Assembly (NCBI GenBank): GCA_002354655.1 | Contig: DELY01000001.1 | Span: 156,648-220,647 of the forward strand | DNA: 64,000 bases | Direction of reading: 5' to 3' | Source of the DNA: Pseudomonas sp. UBA2684 | GTDB lineage: Bacteria; Pseudomonadota; Gammaproteobacteria; Pseudomonadales; Pseudomonadaceae | In this document: positions 36,797 to 45,914 of the stretch, piece after piece | How the letters are laid out: each line of letters opens with the position of its first letter | Position numbering within the stretch: the stretch's first letter is position 1 | The notes under the pieces: model-generated | What the model was told of the DNA's origin: nothing | The model's input: only the letters and a program-made list of their open reading frames with translations | The model's database searches: none | Position numbers and translations under genes: made by a program

Positions 36797-39700
36797 TCAG
36801 TCCTGATCCGGCGTAGCGCTGCTAGTCGTCTCATCCTTTTGCTTGGCCAGGCTGAAGTGCTGGAACGCCTGGGCAATGGTGCTGCGCAGTTGTTCGTCGT
36901 CCCAGGGTTTGGTGAGGAACTTGTAGATCGCGCCCTGGTTGATCGCGTCGGTCACCGACTTCAGGTCGGTGTACCCCGATAGCACGATGCGCACGGTATC
37001 CGGGTAGAGATCCTTGACCCGACTGAAAAACTCGGTGCCGTTCATTTCCGGCATGCGCTGGTCCGAGAGAATCACCTGCACGTCGTGCTTGGCCAGCAAG
37101 GCAAACGCATCCTGGGCACAGTGGGCGGCGAGGATCTGGTAGCCGTCACGGCGCAGAACGCGGGCCAGGGCACGCAGGATGTTGTCCTCGTCGTCGAGCA
37201 GCAGCAGGGTCTGCGTGTTGCTGTCTGCCGCACTGCTCGACTGTTGCGCGTGGCGCTGCCGATGCTGCAGTTGCAGGAACTCTTTCAGCTTGGCCAGCGG
37301 CATCGGCTTGGCGAAGTAGTAGCCCTGGAATTCGTCGCAGTGGCTCTTTTTCAAGAAGGCGAACTGCGGTTCGGTCTCCACACCTTCGGCAATCACCTTG
37401 AGTTTGAGGTGATGGGCCATGGAAATGATGCCCTGGGTAATGGCCGCGTCGTGGCGATCGCTGATCACTTCCTGGACGAACGAGCGGTCGATCTTCACCT
37501 TGTCGATCGGCAGGCGCTTGAGGTAGTTGAGGCTGGAGAAGCCGGTGCCGAAGTCATCGATGGAGATGTGCACACCGAGGTCTTTTAAGGCATGCAGGGT
37601 AAAGATGGCGCGCTCGGCGTTATCCAGCAGCACGGTTTCGGTGATTTCCAGTTCGAGCATTTCCGCCGGTAGCTGGGCTTTTTCCAGGGTGAGGCGCACG
37701 GTTTCGACGAAGTTGGACCGTTGGAACTGCACCGGCGAAATATTCACCGCCATGACCGCATGGTTGAAGCCCTGAACGAGCAAGTTGCGGGCCGCCTGGC
37801 AGGCGGTGCTCAGTACCCATTCGCTGAGCGGGATGATCTGTCCGGTGTCCTCGGCGATCGGCACGAACTGCGCCGGGGAAATAAAGCCGTGCTCGGCATG
37901 CTGCCAGCGCAGCAGCGCCTCGTAACCGACCACTCGGCCGCTGCGCCCGTCGATCTGCGGTTGGTAATACAGCTCGAAGGCTTCGGCCTCGATGGCTTTT
38001 TGCAGTTCGTTGCGCAGGGTCACGCGTTCGCTGACCTTCTGGTTGAGGTCCTCGGTGTACCACTGGTAGTTGTTGCGCCCTTGCTGCTTGGCTTTGTACA
38101 TCGCCAGGTCGGCTTGCTGGATCAGTTGCATCGGCTGTTCGATACTGCCATCGCTGAGGGTGATACCGATGCTCGCGGTGATGTGCAGTTCGATGCCGCT
38201 GACCTGGTAGGGGCGGGCGATGCTCTCGATGATGCGGTCGGCCACCAGCAGCACGTCTTCTTCGCGGGCCAGGTCCGGCAGGATGACGATGAACTCGTCA
38301 CCGCCCAAACGCGCCACGGTGTCGCCGGGGCGAATCTGCTGGTTCATGCGCCGCGCCACTTCAATCAGAATCTGATCGCCGACGCTGTGGCCCATGGTGT
38401 CGTTGATCGGCTTGAAGCCGTCCAGGTCGATGAACATGACCGCCAGGCTGCGTTTGTAGCGGCGGCTGATCTGGCAGCCCTGGCTCAGGCGATCCTCCAG
38501 CAGTGAGCGGTTGGGCAGGCCGGTGAGCACGTCGTGGCTGGCGTTGTAGGCCAGTTCGGATTCGAAGCGCTTCTGTTCGGAAATATCGTTCTGCACGCCG
38601 ATGAAGTGGGTGATTTCGCCCTGTTCGTTGGGCACCGGGGCGATGTACATGTCGTTCCAGAATGGCGTGCCGTCCTTGCGGAAGTTGCGCAGCACCACGT
38701 GCACATCGCGCTTTTCCTGCAGGCTCAGGCGAATCTCGCCGATACCGATCTGGTCGCGCTCTTCGCCTTGCAGGAAGCGGCAGTTCTGGCCCAGCGCCTC
38801 TGCGGCGCTGTAGCCGGTGATGCGCTCGAATGCCGGGTTGACGTAGATGATTGGCAGGTCGTCGACCTGTGCGTCGCAGATCAACGCACCGTTGTAGCTG
38901 GCCTCCAGGCTGCGTTTGAGCAGGCGCAGTTGTTTGTCGGCCTCCTTGCGCGCGGTGATGTCGCGAAACGCCACTACCCAGCCTTGTGGACCGTCGTCGT
39001 CGAGCAGTGGGGCGCTGTCGTAGGCGATGTGGCGTTTGCCCAGGGCGTTCAGCGACAGGCTGATTTCGCCGTGGTAGCTGCTGGTGCGTTCGCTGTGTTC
39101 GCTGTCGCTGAGCGCCAGTGGCAGGAAGGTACTCAGTGCTTGGCCGAGCAACGCATCCGCCGGTTGGCCGAGCAGTTCGGCGGCGGTGGGGTTGATAAAG
39201 CTCATCCGTCCTTGTCGATCGACCGCCAGCAGGCCTTCGGCGATGCTGTTGGTGATGGCCGAGGTGAATTCCAGTTGGGCTTTCAGGCGCCGCTCACCGC
39301 CGATCACCGCTTGCATCAGGCGATTGTTTTCCAGAACCGCGACCGCCATTTGGGCGAACTGCCGGGCAATCGCCAGGTCATCCTGATCGAACTCGCCGCT
39401 GTATTTGTCCGACAGTTGCAGCAACCCGAGATTGTTACCGCCGTGATCCTGCAAGGGCACCGCGAGCCAGCCGCGCATGGGCGGGTGTGCACGGCCTTCG
39501 CCGCTGAAATGGCGCCAGCGTGGGTGCTGTTCCAGCTCGGCCTGGCTCAGCAGCATCGGCTGGTTGGTTTCGCAGACCAGGGCATAGATGCCCGTGCCGT
39601 TGGGCGGGGCTTGATAGCCCTGCCAGGCGGCGTATTTTTCCGAGAGGGAAACGCCATTGATCGACTGCGCCCAATGCGGCCCCTGAGTCAGGCTCATGAC

Positions 39701-42553
39701 CGCCTGGTGGGCGCCGAGCAGCAGGCGCAGGCGTTCGGTCATGTAGTTGAGCAGGGTGTCGCTGTCGATGATGCTGTTGATGTTCACCGCGGTTTCACTC
39801 AGCCCGCGCATGAGGTCGGCCTGGCGCTCCGAGTGCTGCAGCGCTTCACGCAAGGCTCGGGTCATGCGGTTGCGTTCGCTGATGCCCTTGGCGATGCCGA
39901 AGACCCCGACGATCTGCTCGTCGATGACGATCGGCAGATGGGTAATGTCCAGCTCAAGCTGCTGACCGCGATGGTTGCGGCTACGCAGTTCGTAACTTTG
40001 CGGCTGGCCGCCGAGGGCGGCCTGCACATGTTTTGTGAACAGCCGGAGATCGTCTTCGACCACCAGCAGGGAAATCGGCTGTCCCAGCAGTTCGGCCTCG
40101 CTGTAGCCGGAGAGCTGGCAGCCGGCCTGGTTCATGCTGGTGTAGCGGCCCTGCAAGTCGAAAGAAAATACCGGATCGGGGTTGAAGGTGAATAACGAGC
40201 GGTAGCGCTGTTCGCTTTCCCGTAAACGCAGGCGGTCGTGCTGACGTTCGATGGCAATCGCCGCCAGTTGGCCGATGGTGCCGATCAGTTGCAGCTGGTC
40301 ATCGTCCGGCGCCTTGGCTTCGCGGCCGTAGATAGCGAAGGTGCCGAGCACGTCGCCATGGTGGGAGATCAGCGGGATTGACCAACAGGCGCGCAAGCCA
40401 TGTTGCAAGGCCAGCTCGCGGACGTCTTGCCACAGTGGGTCGTGCTCGATGTCTTCAACGATGACCAGCTGCCGGCGATACACCGCCGTGCCGCAGGAGC
40501 CGGCGCAGGGGCCGACGGCCATGCCATGCACGGCCTGGTTGTAACTCTCCGGCAGGCTGGGGGCGGCGCCCAACAGCAGGTGCTGCTGCTCCTTGTCCAC
40601 CAGCAGCACCGAGCACAGCGTGCGCGGCGCTTGCGATTCGGCGAGCAGGCAGATGGTTTTGAGGATTTCCGCCAGCGGTTGGTCGGTGGAGATCATGCTG
40701 AGAATGTCGCGCTGATCCTCCGCATAGGCTTCGTTGTGCACCAGGCGGCTGACATCGTGGGCCACGGCGAACAGGGTGCGATCTTGCTCCGACCAGCCCG
40801 CGGTCCATAACAGGTGCACAGTGCTGCCATCCTTGCGCCGGTAGCAGTTGCGAAAGCCTTTGCGCGGTTCGCCGGCCATGATGGCGTTGACCGTGGCTTC
40901 GGTGAGTTCACGCTCTTGCGGCAGGACGAATTGCAGGTATGGCTTGCCCAGCAGTTCTTCCGGTGGATAACCGAGCACTTCGCTGGCGGAGGGGCTGAGT
41001 TGGGTGAACAGGCCCTGCTCGTCGATCGAGCAGAGCACGTCCATCGAATAATCCATGATACGCTGATTCAAGGCTTGCAGATCGGCCTGGCGGCGCAGGC
41101 TGTGCTCCAGCTTCAGGTTGCTGTATTGCAGGCGTTGCGAGTGTTCGATGGCCAGGCGGGCGAGGCGCTGACTGATCATGATGAAGAAACTGAAGGCCAG
41201 GCCCAGCAGTATCACCAGGCTGGGCAGGTAGGCGGCGGCATAGCGGCTGCTCGGCTCATCCTGGTAGCTGACCAGGCGCCATGCGGTGCCTGACTGCCAT
41301 TGCACGGTCTGTTCGTCGACCGGGGTCAGGTATTGCGTTGGTGAGCCGTTCTGCGAGTCGAAGATCAGCTGCTTATCTTCGAACACCTTGACCCTCAGGC
41401 TGCCCAGGTCGCTGCCCAACTGGGTGCGCAGGGTGGCGTTGAGGTTGAGGCTGGCGACCAGCATCCAGCCCGGATGCTCGGGCAGATTCAGTGGCATGGC
41501 CACCAGGCTGCTGTCGTTGCCGCGGGCCACCGCGATGGCGTCGCCGATACGCGCTTCACGGCTGTGCTGCATGCTGGTCAGCCAGATGCGCTGGTTCGGC
41601 TCGCCGAGGAAAAAGCGCAGCCACGCGGCATTGACCGGCTGGCGGCTGAGCAGGCGTTGCGGGATCAGTTGTTCATCGAGCACCGCCACCAGGCCGAGGC
41701 CGCTGAAGTCGCGCAGATAACCCCCGGCCTCCTGGCGCCAGAGTTGATCGTTGGGCATTTGCCCGATGCTTTCCCAGCGTTCGGCCATGCGTCGTATCAA
41801 CGACAGGTGTTCATTCAGCGTGCGCTCCGTGGACGCCTGCACTTTGGACAGCAGCAGGTTGCTTTCGCGCGCCACGTTATCGATGTTCTGCTGACTCAGC
41901 AGGTACCAGCTGATGCCGGTGATCAACACGCCGAGCGCGCCGGCCGCAAGACTGAGGCGGTCGAGCAGGTGTTCCCGGTGTGTCGGCAGCAAGGGCAGCA
42001 GCAGGCCGGCGATGCCGAGCATGAGGGTGAACAGGTGGGCGATGCTGTTGCTTTCGAACTTGAAGCCCAGGTGGGCGATGTCCAGCTCCGGCCACCAGGA
42101 GGTCAGCTGCGACAGCAGGATGATCAAGGTGACCGCGATGCCGATCATGCGGCTGACCCAGGCGCCCCACATGCCGCGGTGGGCACACATGAACGCCAGC
42201 GCCAGCAGACTGAGGAGCGCCGCTAGAGAGCTGCGCATGCGCACAAAGCCGCTGATCAGCGACTGTTCCGCTGCCGATCCCGCGCTCAGGTAGTTATGCG
42301 CCAGGCTGTACAGGCAGATGCCCAGCAGCAGGCTCAAGGCCAGCACACTGGCACGGTGGTGGTTGCGTGCCGCGCACAACAAACCGATGCCGAGCAGCAC
42401 TGACACCAGTGAACTGTCGGGCAGTAACACGATGTTGTAGGGGCTGGGGTGCACGGTCAGCAGGTAGGCGCCCAGGCCAATTGCGCCGAGTACGAGCAGC
42501 GCGAAAGCCAGTGTGTGCAGGTAGGCCTGGATGATCACGTGCCGGGTTTTCAT
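36797..42553 (-). CDS. Giant membrane LOV/PAS-GAF-GGDEF-EAL-receiver signalling protein (c-di-GMP enzyme)
   Basis: The 1918-residue protein has about seven N-terminal membrane helices (residues 5-225), an exported loop to about 440 and another helix. PAS1 (about 490-610), GAF1 (620-775), PAS2 (780-900), GAF2 (915-1080) and PAS3 (1090-1205) follow. A LOV-type PAS (1208-1330) carries GQNCRFLQGEE with Cys1258. A GGDEF domain has intact RLGGDEF (1417-1421) and an RPGD I-site five residues before. An EAL domain has YEALLRW (Glu1545) and DDFGTGFSSLNYL. A C-terminal receiver has Asp1831 and TKPWDD. It can therefore make and degrade cyclic-di-GMP, and blue light is a plausible input. ATG 42553 is chosen for its AAGGA site. 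It is the last gene of a four-gene signalling operon, 46 bases after a response-regulator gene. Confidence 0.93.
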   Translation of the reverse strand: MKTRHVIIQAYLHTLAFALLVLGAIGLGAYLLTVHPSPYNIVLLPDSSLVSVLLGIGLLCAARNHHRASVLALSLLLGICLYSLAHNYLSAGSAAEQSLISGFVRMRSSLAALLSLLALAFMCAHRGMWGAWVSRMIGIAVTLIILLSQLTSWWPELDIAHLGFKFESNSIAHLFTLMLGIAGLLLPLLPTHREHLLDRLSLAAGALGVLITGISWYLLSQQNIDNVARESNLLLSKVQASTERTLNEHLSLIRRMAERWESIGQMPNDQLWRQEAGGYLRDFSGLGLVAVLDEQLIPQRLLSRQPVNAAWLRFFLGEPNQRIWLTSMQHSREARIGDAIAVARGNDSSLVAMPLNLPEHPGWMLVASLNLNATLRTQLGSDLGSLRVKVFEDKQLIFDSQNGSPTQYLTPVDEQTVQWQSGTAWRLVSYQDEPSSRYAAAYLPSLVILLGLAFSFFIMISQRLARLAIEHSQRLQYSNLKLEHSLRRQADLQALNQRIMDYSMDVLCSIDEQGLFTQLSPSASEVLGYPPEELLGKPYLQFVLPQERELTEATVNAIMAGEPRKGFRNCYRRKDGSTVHLLWTAGWSEQDRTLFAVAHDVSRLVHNEAYAEDQRDILSMISTDQPLAEILKTICLLAESQAPRTLCSVLLVDKEQQHLLLGAAPSLPESYNQAVHGMAVGPCAGSCGTAVYRRQLVIVEDIEHDPLWQDVRELALQHGLRACWSIPLISHHGDVLGTFAIYGREAKAPDDDQLQLIGTIGQLAAIAIERQHDRLRLRESEQRYRSLFTFNPDPVFSFDLQGRYTSMNQAGCQLSGYSEAELLGQPISLLVVEDDLRLFTKHVQAALGGQPQSYELRSRNHRGQQLELDITHLPIVIDEQIVGVFGIAKGISERNRMTRALREALQHSERQADLMRGLSETAVNINSIIDSDTLLNYMTERLRLLLGAHQAVMSLTQGPHWAQSINGVSLSEKYAAWQGYQAPPNGTGIYALVCETNQPMLLSQAELEQHPRWRHFSGEGRAHPPMRGWLAVPLQDHGGNNLGLLQLSDKYSGEFDQDDLAIARQFAQMAVAVLENNRLMQAVIGGERRLKAQLEFTSAITNSIAEGLLAVDRQGRMSFINPTAAELLGQPADALLGQALSTFLPLALSDSEHSERTSSYHGEISLSLNALGKRHIAYDSAPLLDDDGPQGWVVAFRDITARKEADKQLRLLKRSLEASYNGALICDAQVDDLPIIYVNPAFERITGYSAAEALGQNCRFLQGEERDQIGIGEIRLSLQEKRDVHVVLRNFRKDGTPFWNDMYIAPVPNEQGEITHFIGVQNDISEQKRFESELAYNASHDVLTGLPNRSLLEDRLSQGCQISRRYKRSLAVMFIDLDGFKPINDTMGHSVGDQILIEVARRMNQQIRPGDTVARLGGDEFIVILPDLAREEDVLLVADRIIESIARPYQVSGIELHITASIGITLSDGSIEQPMQLIQQADLAMYKAKQQGRNNYQWYTEDLNQKVSERVTLRNELQKAIEAEAFELYYQPQIDGRSGRVVGYEALLRWQHAEHGFISPAQFVPIAEDTGQIIPLSEWVLSTACQAARNLLVQGFNHAVMAVNISPVQFQRSNFVETVRLTLEKAQLPAEMLELEITETVLLDNAERAIFTLHALKDLGVHISIDDFGTGFSSLNYLKRLPIDKVKIDRSFVQEVISDRHDAAITQGIISMAHHLKLKVIAEGVETEPQFAFLKKSHCDEFQGYYFAKPMPLAKLKEFLQLQHRQRHAQQSSSAADSNTQTLLLLDDEDNILRALARVLRRDGYQILAAHCAQDAFALLAKHDVQVILSDQRMPEMNGTEFFSRVKDLYPDTVRIVLSGYTDLKSVTDAINQGAIYKFLTKPWDDEQLRSTIAQAFQHFSLAKQKDETTSSATPDQD

Positions 42554-42599
42554 CACGTTCCTTGAGTCGTGCGGCGCAGGATGGCCGGGTAAGTCGGGC

Positions 42600-43133
42600 T
42601 TAATGGGGGTCAAATTCGTCGATCAATACGGAGCCGTCGGTGTCGCGGCGCACTCGGGTAATCCCGGGATGCTCGGCCTCCAAGCGCAGCAACTCCTGCT
42701 GCTGGCGGTCCAGGGAGCTTTGTTGTTCGCGCACCTGCGCGAGCAGGCGCTGATTCTCGGTGCGCAGCAAAAACAGGTCGATGGCACTGCGCAGGGCCGT
42801 TTCGATTTCGTAGTCCTCCCAGGGTTTGGGGATGAACCGGTAGATTTCCGCCTGGTTGATCGCCTGCATCATCGACTGTCGGTCGCCGTGGGCACTGAGC
42901 AGCATGCGCAGGGCATTGGGCTGACGTTGGCGGGCGAACTGCAGGTAGGTGATGCCATCGAGTTGCGGCATCTTGTAGTCAGACACGATGACCGCGTATT
43001 CGTGCTCACTGAGAGCGTCGAGGGCGTCCTGGGCATCGCTGAAGACCTGCACATCCCAATGGTGTGGGCGCAGTGCCCGTTGCAGGGCCGCGAGTACGTG
43101 GGGCTCGTCGTCCACCAGTTGAATTTTGATCAT
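42600..43133 (-). CDS. Response regulator, receiver plus coiled coil
   Basis: The 177-residue protein has a complete receiver (acidic pair in QLVDDEPHVL, phospho-acceptor Asp52 in VIVSDYKMPQLDG, Thr/Ser switch in LLSAHGD, and the KPW motif in YRFIPKPWED). A short coiled-coil tail (LLAQVREQQSSLDRQQQELL) follows, with no DNA-binding domain. Its start overlaps the previous gene's stop by four bases. It resembles the receivers of its two neighbours, all with xKPWxD, and may pass phosphate between the kinase and the large c-di-GMP protein. Confidence 0.92.
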   Translation of the reverse strand: MIKIQLVDDEPHVLAALQRALRPHHWDVQVFSDAQDALDALSEHEYAVIVSDYKMPQLDGITYLQFARQRQPNALRMLLSAHGDRQSMMQAINQAEIYRFIPKPWEDYEIETALRSAIDLFLLRTENQRLLAQVREQQSSLDRQQQELLRLEAEHPGITRVRRDTDGSVLIDEFDPH

Positions 43134-44470
43134 CGGACGGTCTCCGGCACGGGGCTGGGCTGAGGGGCGGGGCGGACGAACAGGGTGTAGCGCGCACCTT
43201 CGCTTTCCTCGAAGGCGATCAGCTTGTCGATCAATGCGCGATTGAGTTGTTTGCCTTCGTTGAGCAGCAAGGTGCCGCTCTCGGCGTGAAGGTTACGCGC
43301 CAGCAGCATGCCCGGCTCGAGGCGGCGGGTGTCGAGGGCCATGATGCTGGCATCGGCCAGGGCCAAATCGGGGGCAAGCGTGGTGCAGAGGTGGATGAAC
43401 TGCTCACACAGGGCCGGATCGTAGAGCTTGCCACTGTATTTCTGGATCAACAGCAGCGCTTCGTCGCGGTTCAGGCGCCGATCCAGCACTAGGCCGCATT
43501 GCAATTCGACGAAGTCCACCGCCAGTTTGAGCAGGCGCGCACCGACGGGTATCGCCTCGCCCTTGAGGCGGTCGGGAAAACCCGCACCATCCCAGCGTTC
43601 CTGATGGTGACGGATCAGTCGGGCGGCGTCTTGCAGGGGTTCGAGGGCCATCAGCAGGCTTTCGCCGGCCACTGGGTACTGCCGGTAACGTGCGCGCTCC
43701 TGCTTATACAGTAGGTCCGCTGGGCTGTTGAGCAGGCTGTCGCTCCAGGTCAGTTTGCCCAGGTTGTACAGCGCGGCGGCCATGGTCAGGTCGCGCTGTT
43801 GAGCCTCTGGCCAGTGCTGGCCTTCGGCGTAGGCGCGTACCAGGGCAATCACCTGGGCGTTGCTGTGCTTGTCGCGCGGCAAACGCTGGTTGAGCAGGGC
43901 GGAGAACACTTCGGTGGCGGTAACGTAACTGCGCTTGAGTTCGGCATAGGCCAGGTCGAGCATGTCGGCGGTTTGTTGCAGCTCGGCGGTGCGGTCGCGC
44001 ACCCGTTGTTCGAGGTTGGTATTCAATTCCAGCAGACGTTGGTTCTGCTCGTAGGTGAGCTGTTCGAGGCGCTTGCGTTCGCGCTCGGAGTGCTGAAAAG
44101 CCAAGGCCTGGCGGATGGTCAGGCGCAGCTCGTCATCGTCCCAGGGTTTGCTGATGTAACGGTAGATGTGCCCTTCGTTGATTGCCTTGACCATGGTGCC
44201 GATATCGGCGTGGCCAGTGAGCAGAATGCGCAGGCAGTCCGGCCAGCGTTGCTGCACTTCGGCGAGCAGGCTGGCGCCGTCCATGCCCGGCATGCGCGCA
44301 TCGGAAACGATCAGGTCGATGGGTTGCTGGTCGAGCAGTTGCATTGCCTGGGCGGCATCGCCCGCCGTGAGGATGTCATAGGGTTCGTGGCGCAGCAGGC
44401 GGCGCAGACTTTTGAGGATGTTTTCCTCGTCGTCCACCAGCAACAGGGTGGCGCTGTGCAGTTCGCTCAT
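43130..44470 (-). CDS. Response regulator with degenerate HD-GYP domain
   Basis: The 446-residue protein has a receiver (acidic pair in LLVDDEEN, Asp57 in LIVSDARMPGMDG, YRYISKPWDDD), a coiled coil (about 130-175), and an HD-GYP-like helical domain (about 180-350). The usual LHDIGK is ALYNLGK (Tyr235-Asn236), HHE is HHQ (288-290) and the GYP tripeptide is GFP (297-299). Loss of the HD pair and of the HHE glutamate makes c-di-GMP hydrolysis unlikely; a binding or adaptor role is more plausible. It overlaps both neighbouring genes by four bases, which shows tight coupling with the kinase. Confidence 0.9.
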   Translation of the reverse strand: MSELHSATLLLVDDEENILKSLRRLLRHEPYDILTAGDAAQAMQLLDQQPIDLIVSDARMPGMDGASLLAEVQQRWPDCLRILLTGHADIGTMVKAINEGHIYRYISKPWDDDELRLTIRQALAFQHSERERKRLEQLTYEQNQRLLELNTNLEQRVRDRTAELQQTADMLDLAYAELKRSYVTATEVFSALLNQRLPRDKHSNAQVIALVRAYAEGQHWPEAQQRDLTMAAALYNLGKLTWSDSLLNSPADLLYKQERARYRQYPVAGESLLMALEPLQDAARLIRHHQERWDGAGFPDRLKGEAIPVGARLLKLAVDFVELQCGLVLDRRLNRDEALLLIQKYSGKLYDPALCEQFIHLCTTLAPDLALADASIMALDTRRLEPGMLLARNLHAESGTLLLNEGKQLNRALIDKLIAFEESEGARYTLFVRPAPQPSPVPETVR

Positions 44471-45750
44471 ACCGCATTACCGGGCTGAAGCGCCGGTGGT
44501 TGGCAAACCGGCAGCCAGATGCGGAAGCGCGAGCCTTTGTCGACTTCGCTGTGCACTTCGATGCGCCCATGGTGCTTTTGCACGATGTTGTATGACAGCG
44601 ACAAACCCAGCCCGGTGCCTTTACCCACCGGCTTGGTGGTGAAGAAGGGTTCGTAGATGCGGTTGAGCAGTTGCGGCGCGATACCTTTGCCGGTGTCTTC
44701 GACTTCCAGCCACACCCACTCGCCCTCATGGCCGCTGCGCAGGGTAATGCGGCCGAACTGCTCGATGGCGTGGGCGGCGTTGACCAGCAGGTTCATCATG
44801 ACCTGGTTGATCTGCGAGGGAATGCACTCCACGGCAGGCAGTTGGCCATATTCCTTGATCACTTCGGCCTTGTACTTGAGTTCGTTGTTGACCACGTTGA
44901 GGGTGGTGTCGACGCCACGGTGCAGGTCGGCGAGGCGGAATTGCTCTTCCTCGATGTGCGAGAAATCCTTGAGCGCGGTGATGATTTTCTTGACCCGTTC
45001 GATGCCGTCTTCGGATTCGCTGATCAGCGCCTCGACATCGTTGCGGATGTAGTCGTATTCCAGGCTGCGCTTGAGCTGACGCAGTTCGTCGAGGCTGGCC
45101 GCGCCATCCACCGCGTCGATGATCCGCAGCAGGTCGTGGACGTAGCCGGCGAGGGTCTTGAGGTTGGAGAACACATAGCCAATCGGGTTGTTGATCTCAT
45201 GTGCAACGCCTGCGGCGAGCTGGCCGATGGCGGCGAGTTTCTCCGATTGCAGCAACTGCGCATTGGCTTTTTCCAGCTTATTGAGCAGCTGTTCCTGTTC
45301 GATCTGCTTGCTGCTCAGGGTGTTCAGCGCGGCATCGAGTTGCTCGTTGGAGCGCGCGAACTCCGTGGTGTCATACAGCAGCAGGCCAAAGCGCTGCTGG
45401 CCATCTGCGCCAGTGAAGGGGAACAGCAGGGTGCTTTGCAGCATCAGTGGTGCGGGTTGTCCGCAGACACTCAGCGGCAGTTGAATCAGGTAGGGGTCAT
45501 CACGCCACTGGGTGTAGACGTGCCGGCCGTGCTCGCGCACCTGCGCCACCATTTTGCTCAGGCGCGGTGTATCGGCTTCTGGAAATATGCTGGTCAACGG
45601 TTGCCGGCGTGCCTGTTGCAGGAGCTTGCCGCTACACTGGCTGATAAACGTATTCCAATACTCAATGCGCAATGCAGAATCGAGGATGATCACCCCGATT
45701 TCGATATGTTCGACAAGCGCACTGGCCAAATCACGCTGGCTGCTGTCCAT
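44467..45750 (-). CDS. Soluble PAS sensor histidine kinase
   Basis: The 427-residue kinase has no membrane segment. A PAS domain (about residues 12-125; ALVEHIEIGVIILDSALRIEYWN) is followed by a coiled coil and a HisKA domain with AAGVAHEINNPIGYVFSNLK (His184). The HATPase domain has NLLVNAAHAIEQFG (N box), EVEDTGKGIAPQLL (G1) and FFTTKPVGKGTGLGLSLSYN (F/G2). ATG 45750 has AGGAG close upstream; a longer start at 45804 is possible. It is the first gene of the operon with the two response regulators and the large GGDEF-EAL protein, so these are its probable targets. Confidence 0.92.
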   Translation of the reverse strand: MDSSQRDLASALVEHIEIGVIILDSALRIEYWNTFISQCSGKLLQQARRQPLTSIFPEADTPRLSKMVAQVREHGRHVYTQWRDDPYLIQLPLSVCGQPAPLMLQSTLLFPFTGADGQQRFGLLLYDTTEFARSNEQLDAALNTLSSKQIEQEQLLNKLEKANAQLLQSEKLAAIGQLAAGVAHEINNPIGYVFSNLKTLAGYVHDLLRIIDAVDGAASLDELRQLKRSLEYDYIRNDVEALISESEDGIERVKKIITALKDFSHIEEEQFRLADLHRGVDTTLNVVNNELKYKAEVIKEYGQLPAVECIPSQINQVMMNLLVNAAHAIEQFGRITLRSGHEGEWVWLEVEDTGKGIAPQLLNRIYEPFFTTKPVGKGTGLGLSLSYNIVQKHHGRIEVHSEVDKGSRFRIWLPVCQPPALQPGNAV

Positions 45751-45914
45751 TGCGCGCTCCTGAGTCCAGTGTGTTGGCGGAAAGGTGGGTGGCGCGTGAT
45801 GCATGTCTCGGCATGCGCAGCTACTCTATGACGGTTAAATGACGCCTTGATTATGGCGTTGTCCGTCAGCTGCCACCATACTTATTTCCACCGCTCCTGA
45901 GATCAGGTTAGACC

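Noticed and set aside
38534-40195. 553-residue plus-strand frame opposite the giant signalling gene
   Set aside because: It is the antisense shadow of PAS/GAF coding sequence with unnatural composition and no recognisable domain.
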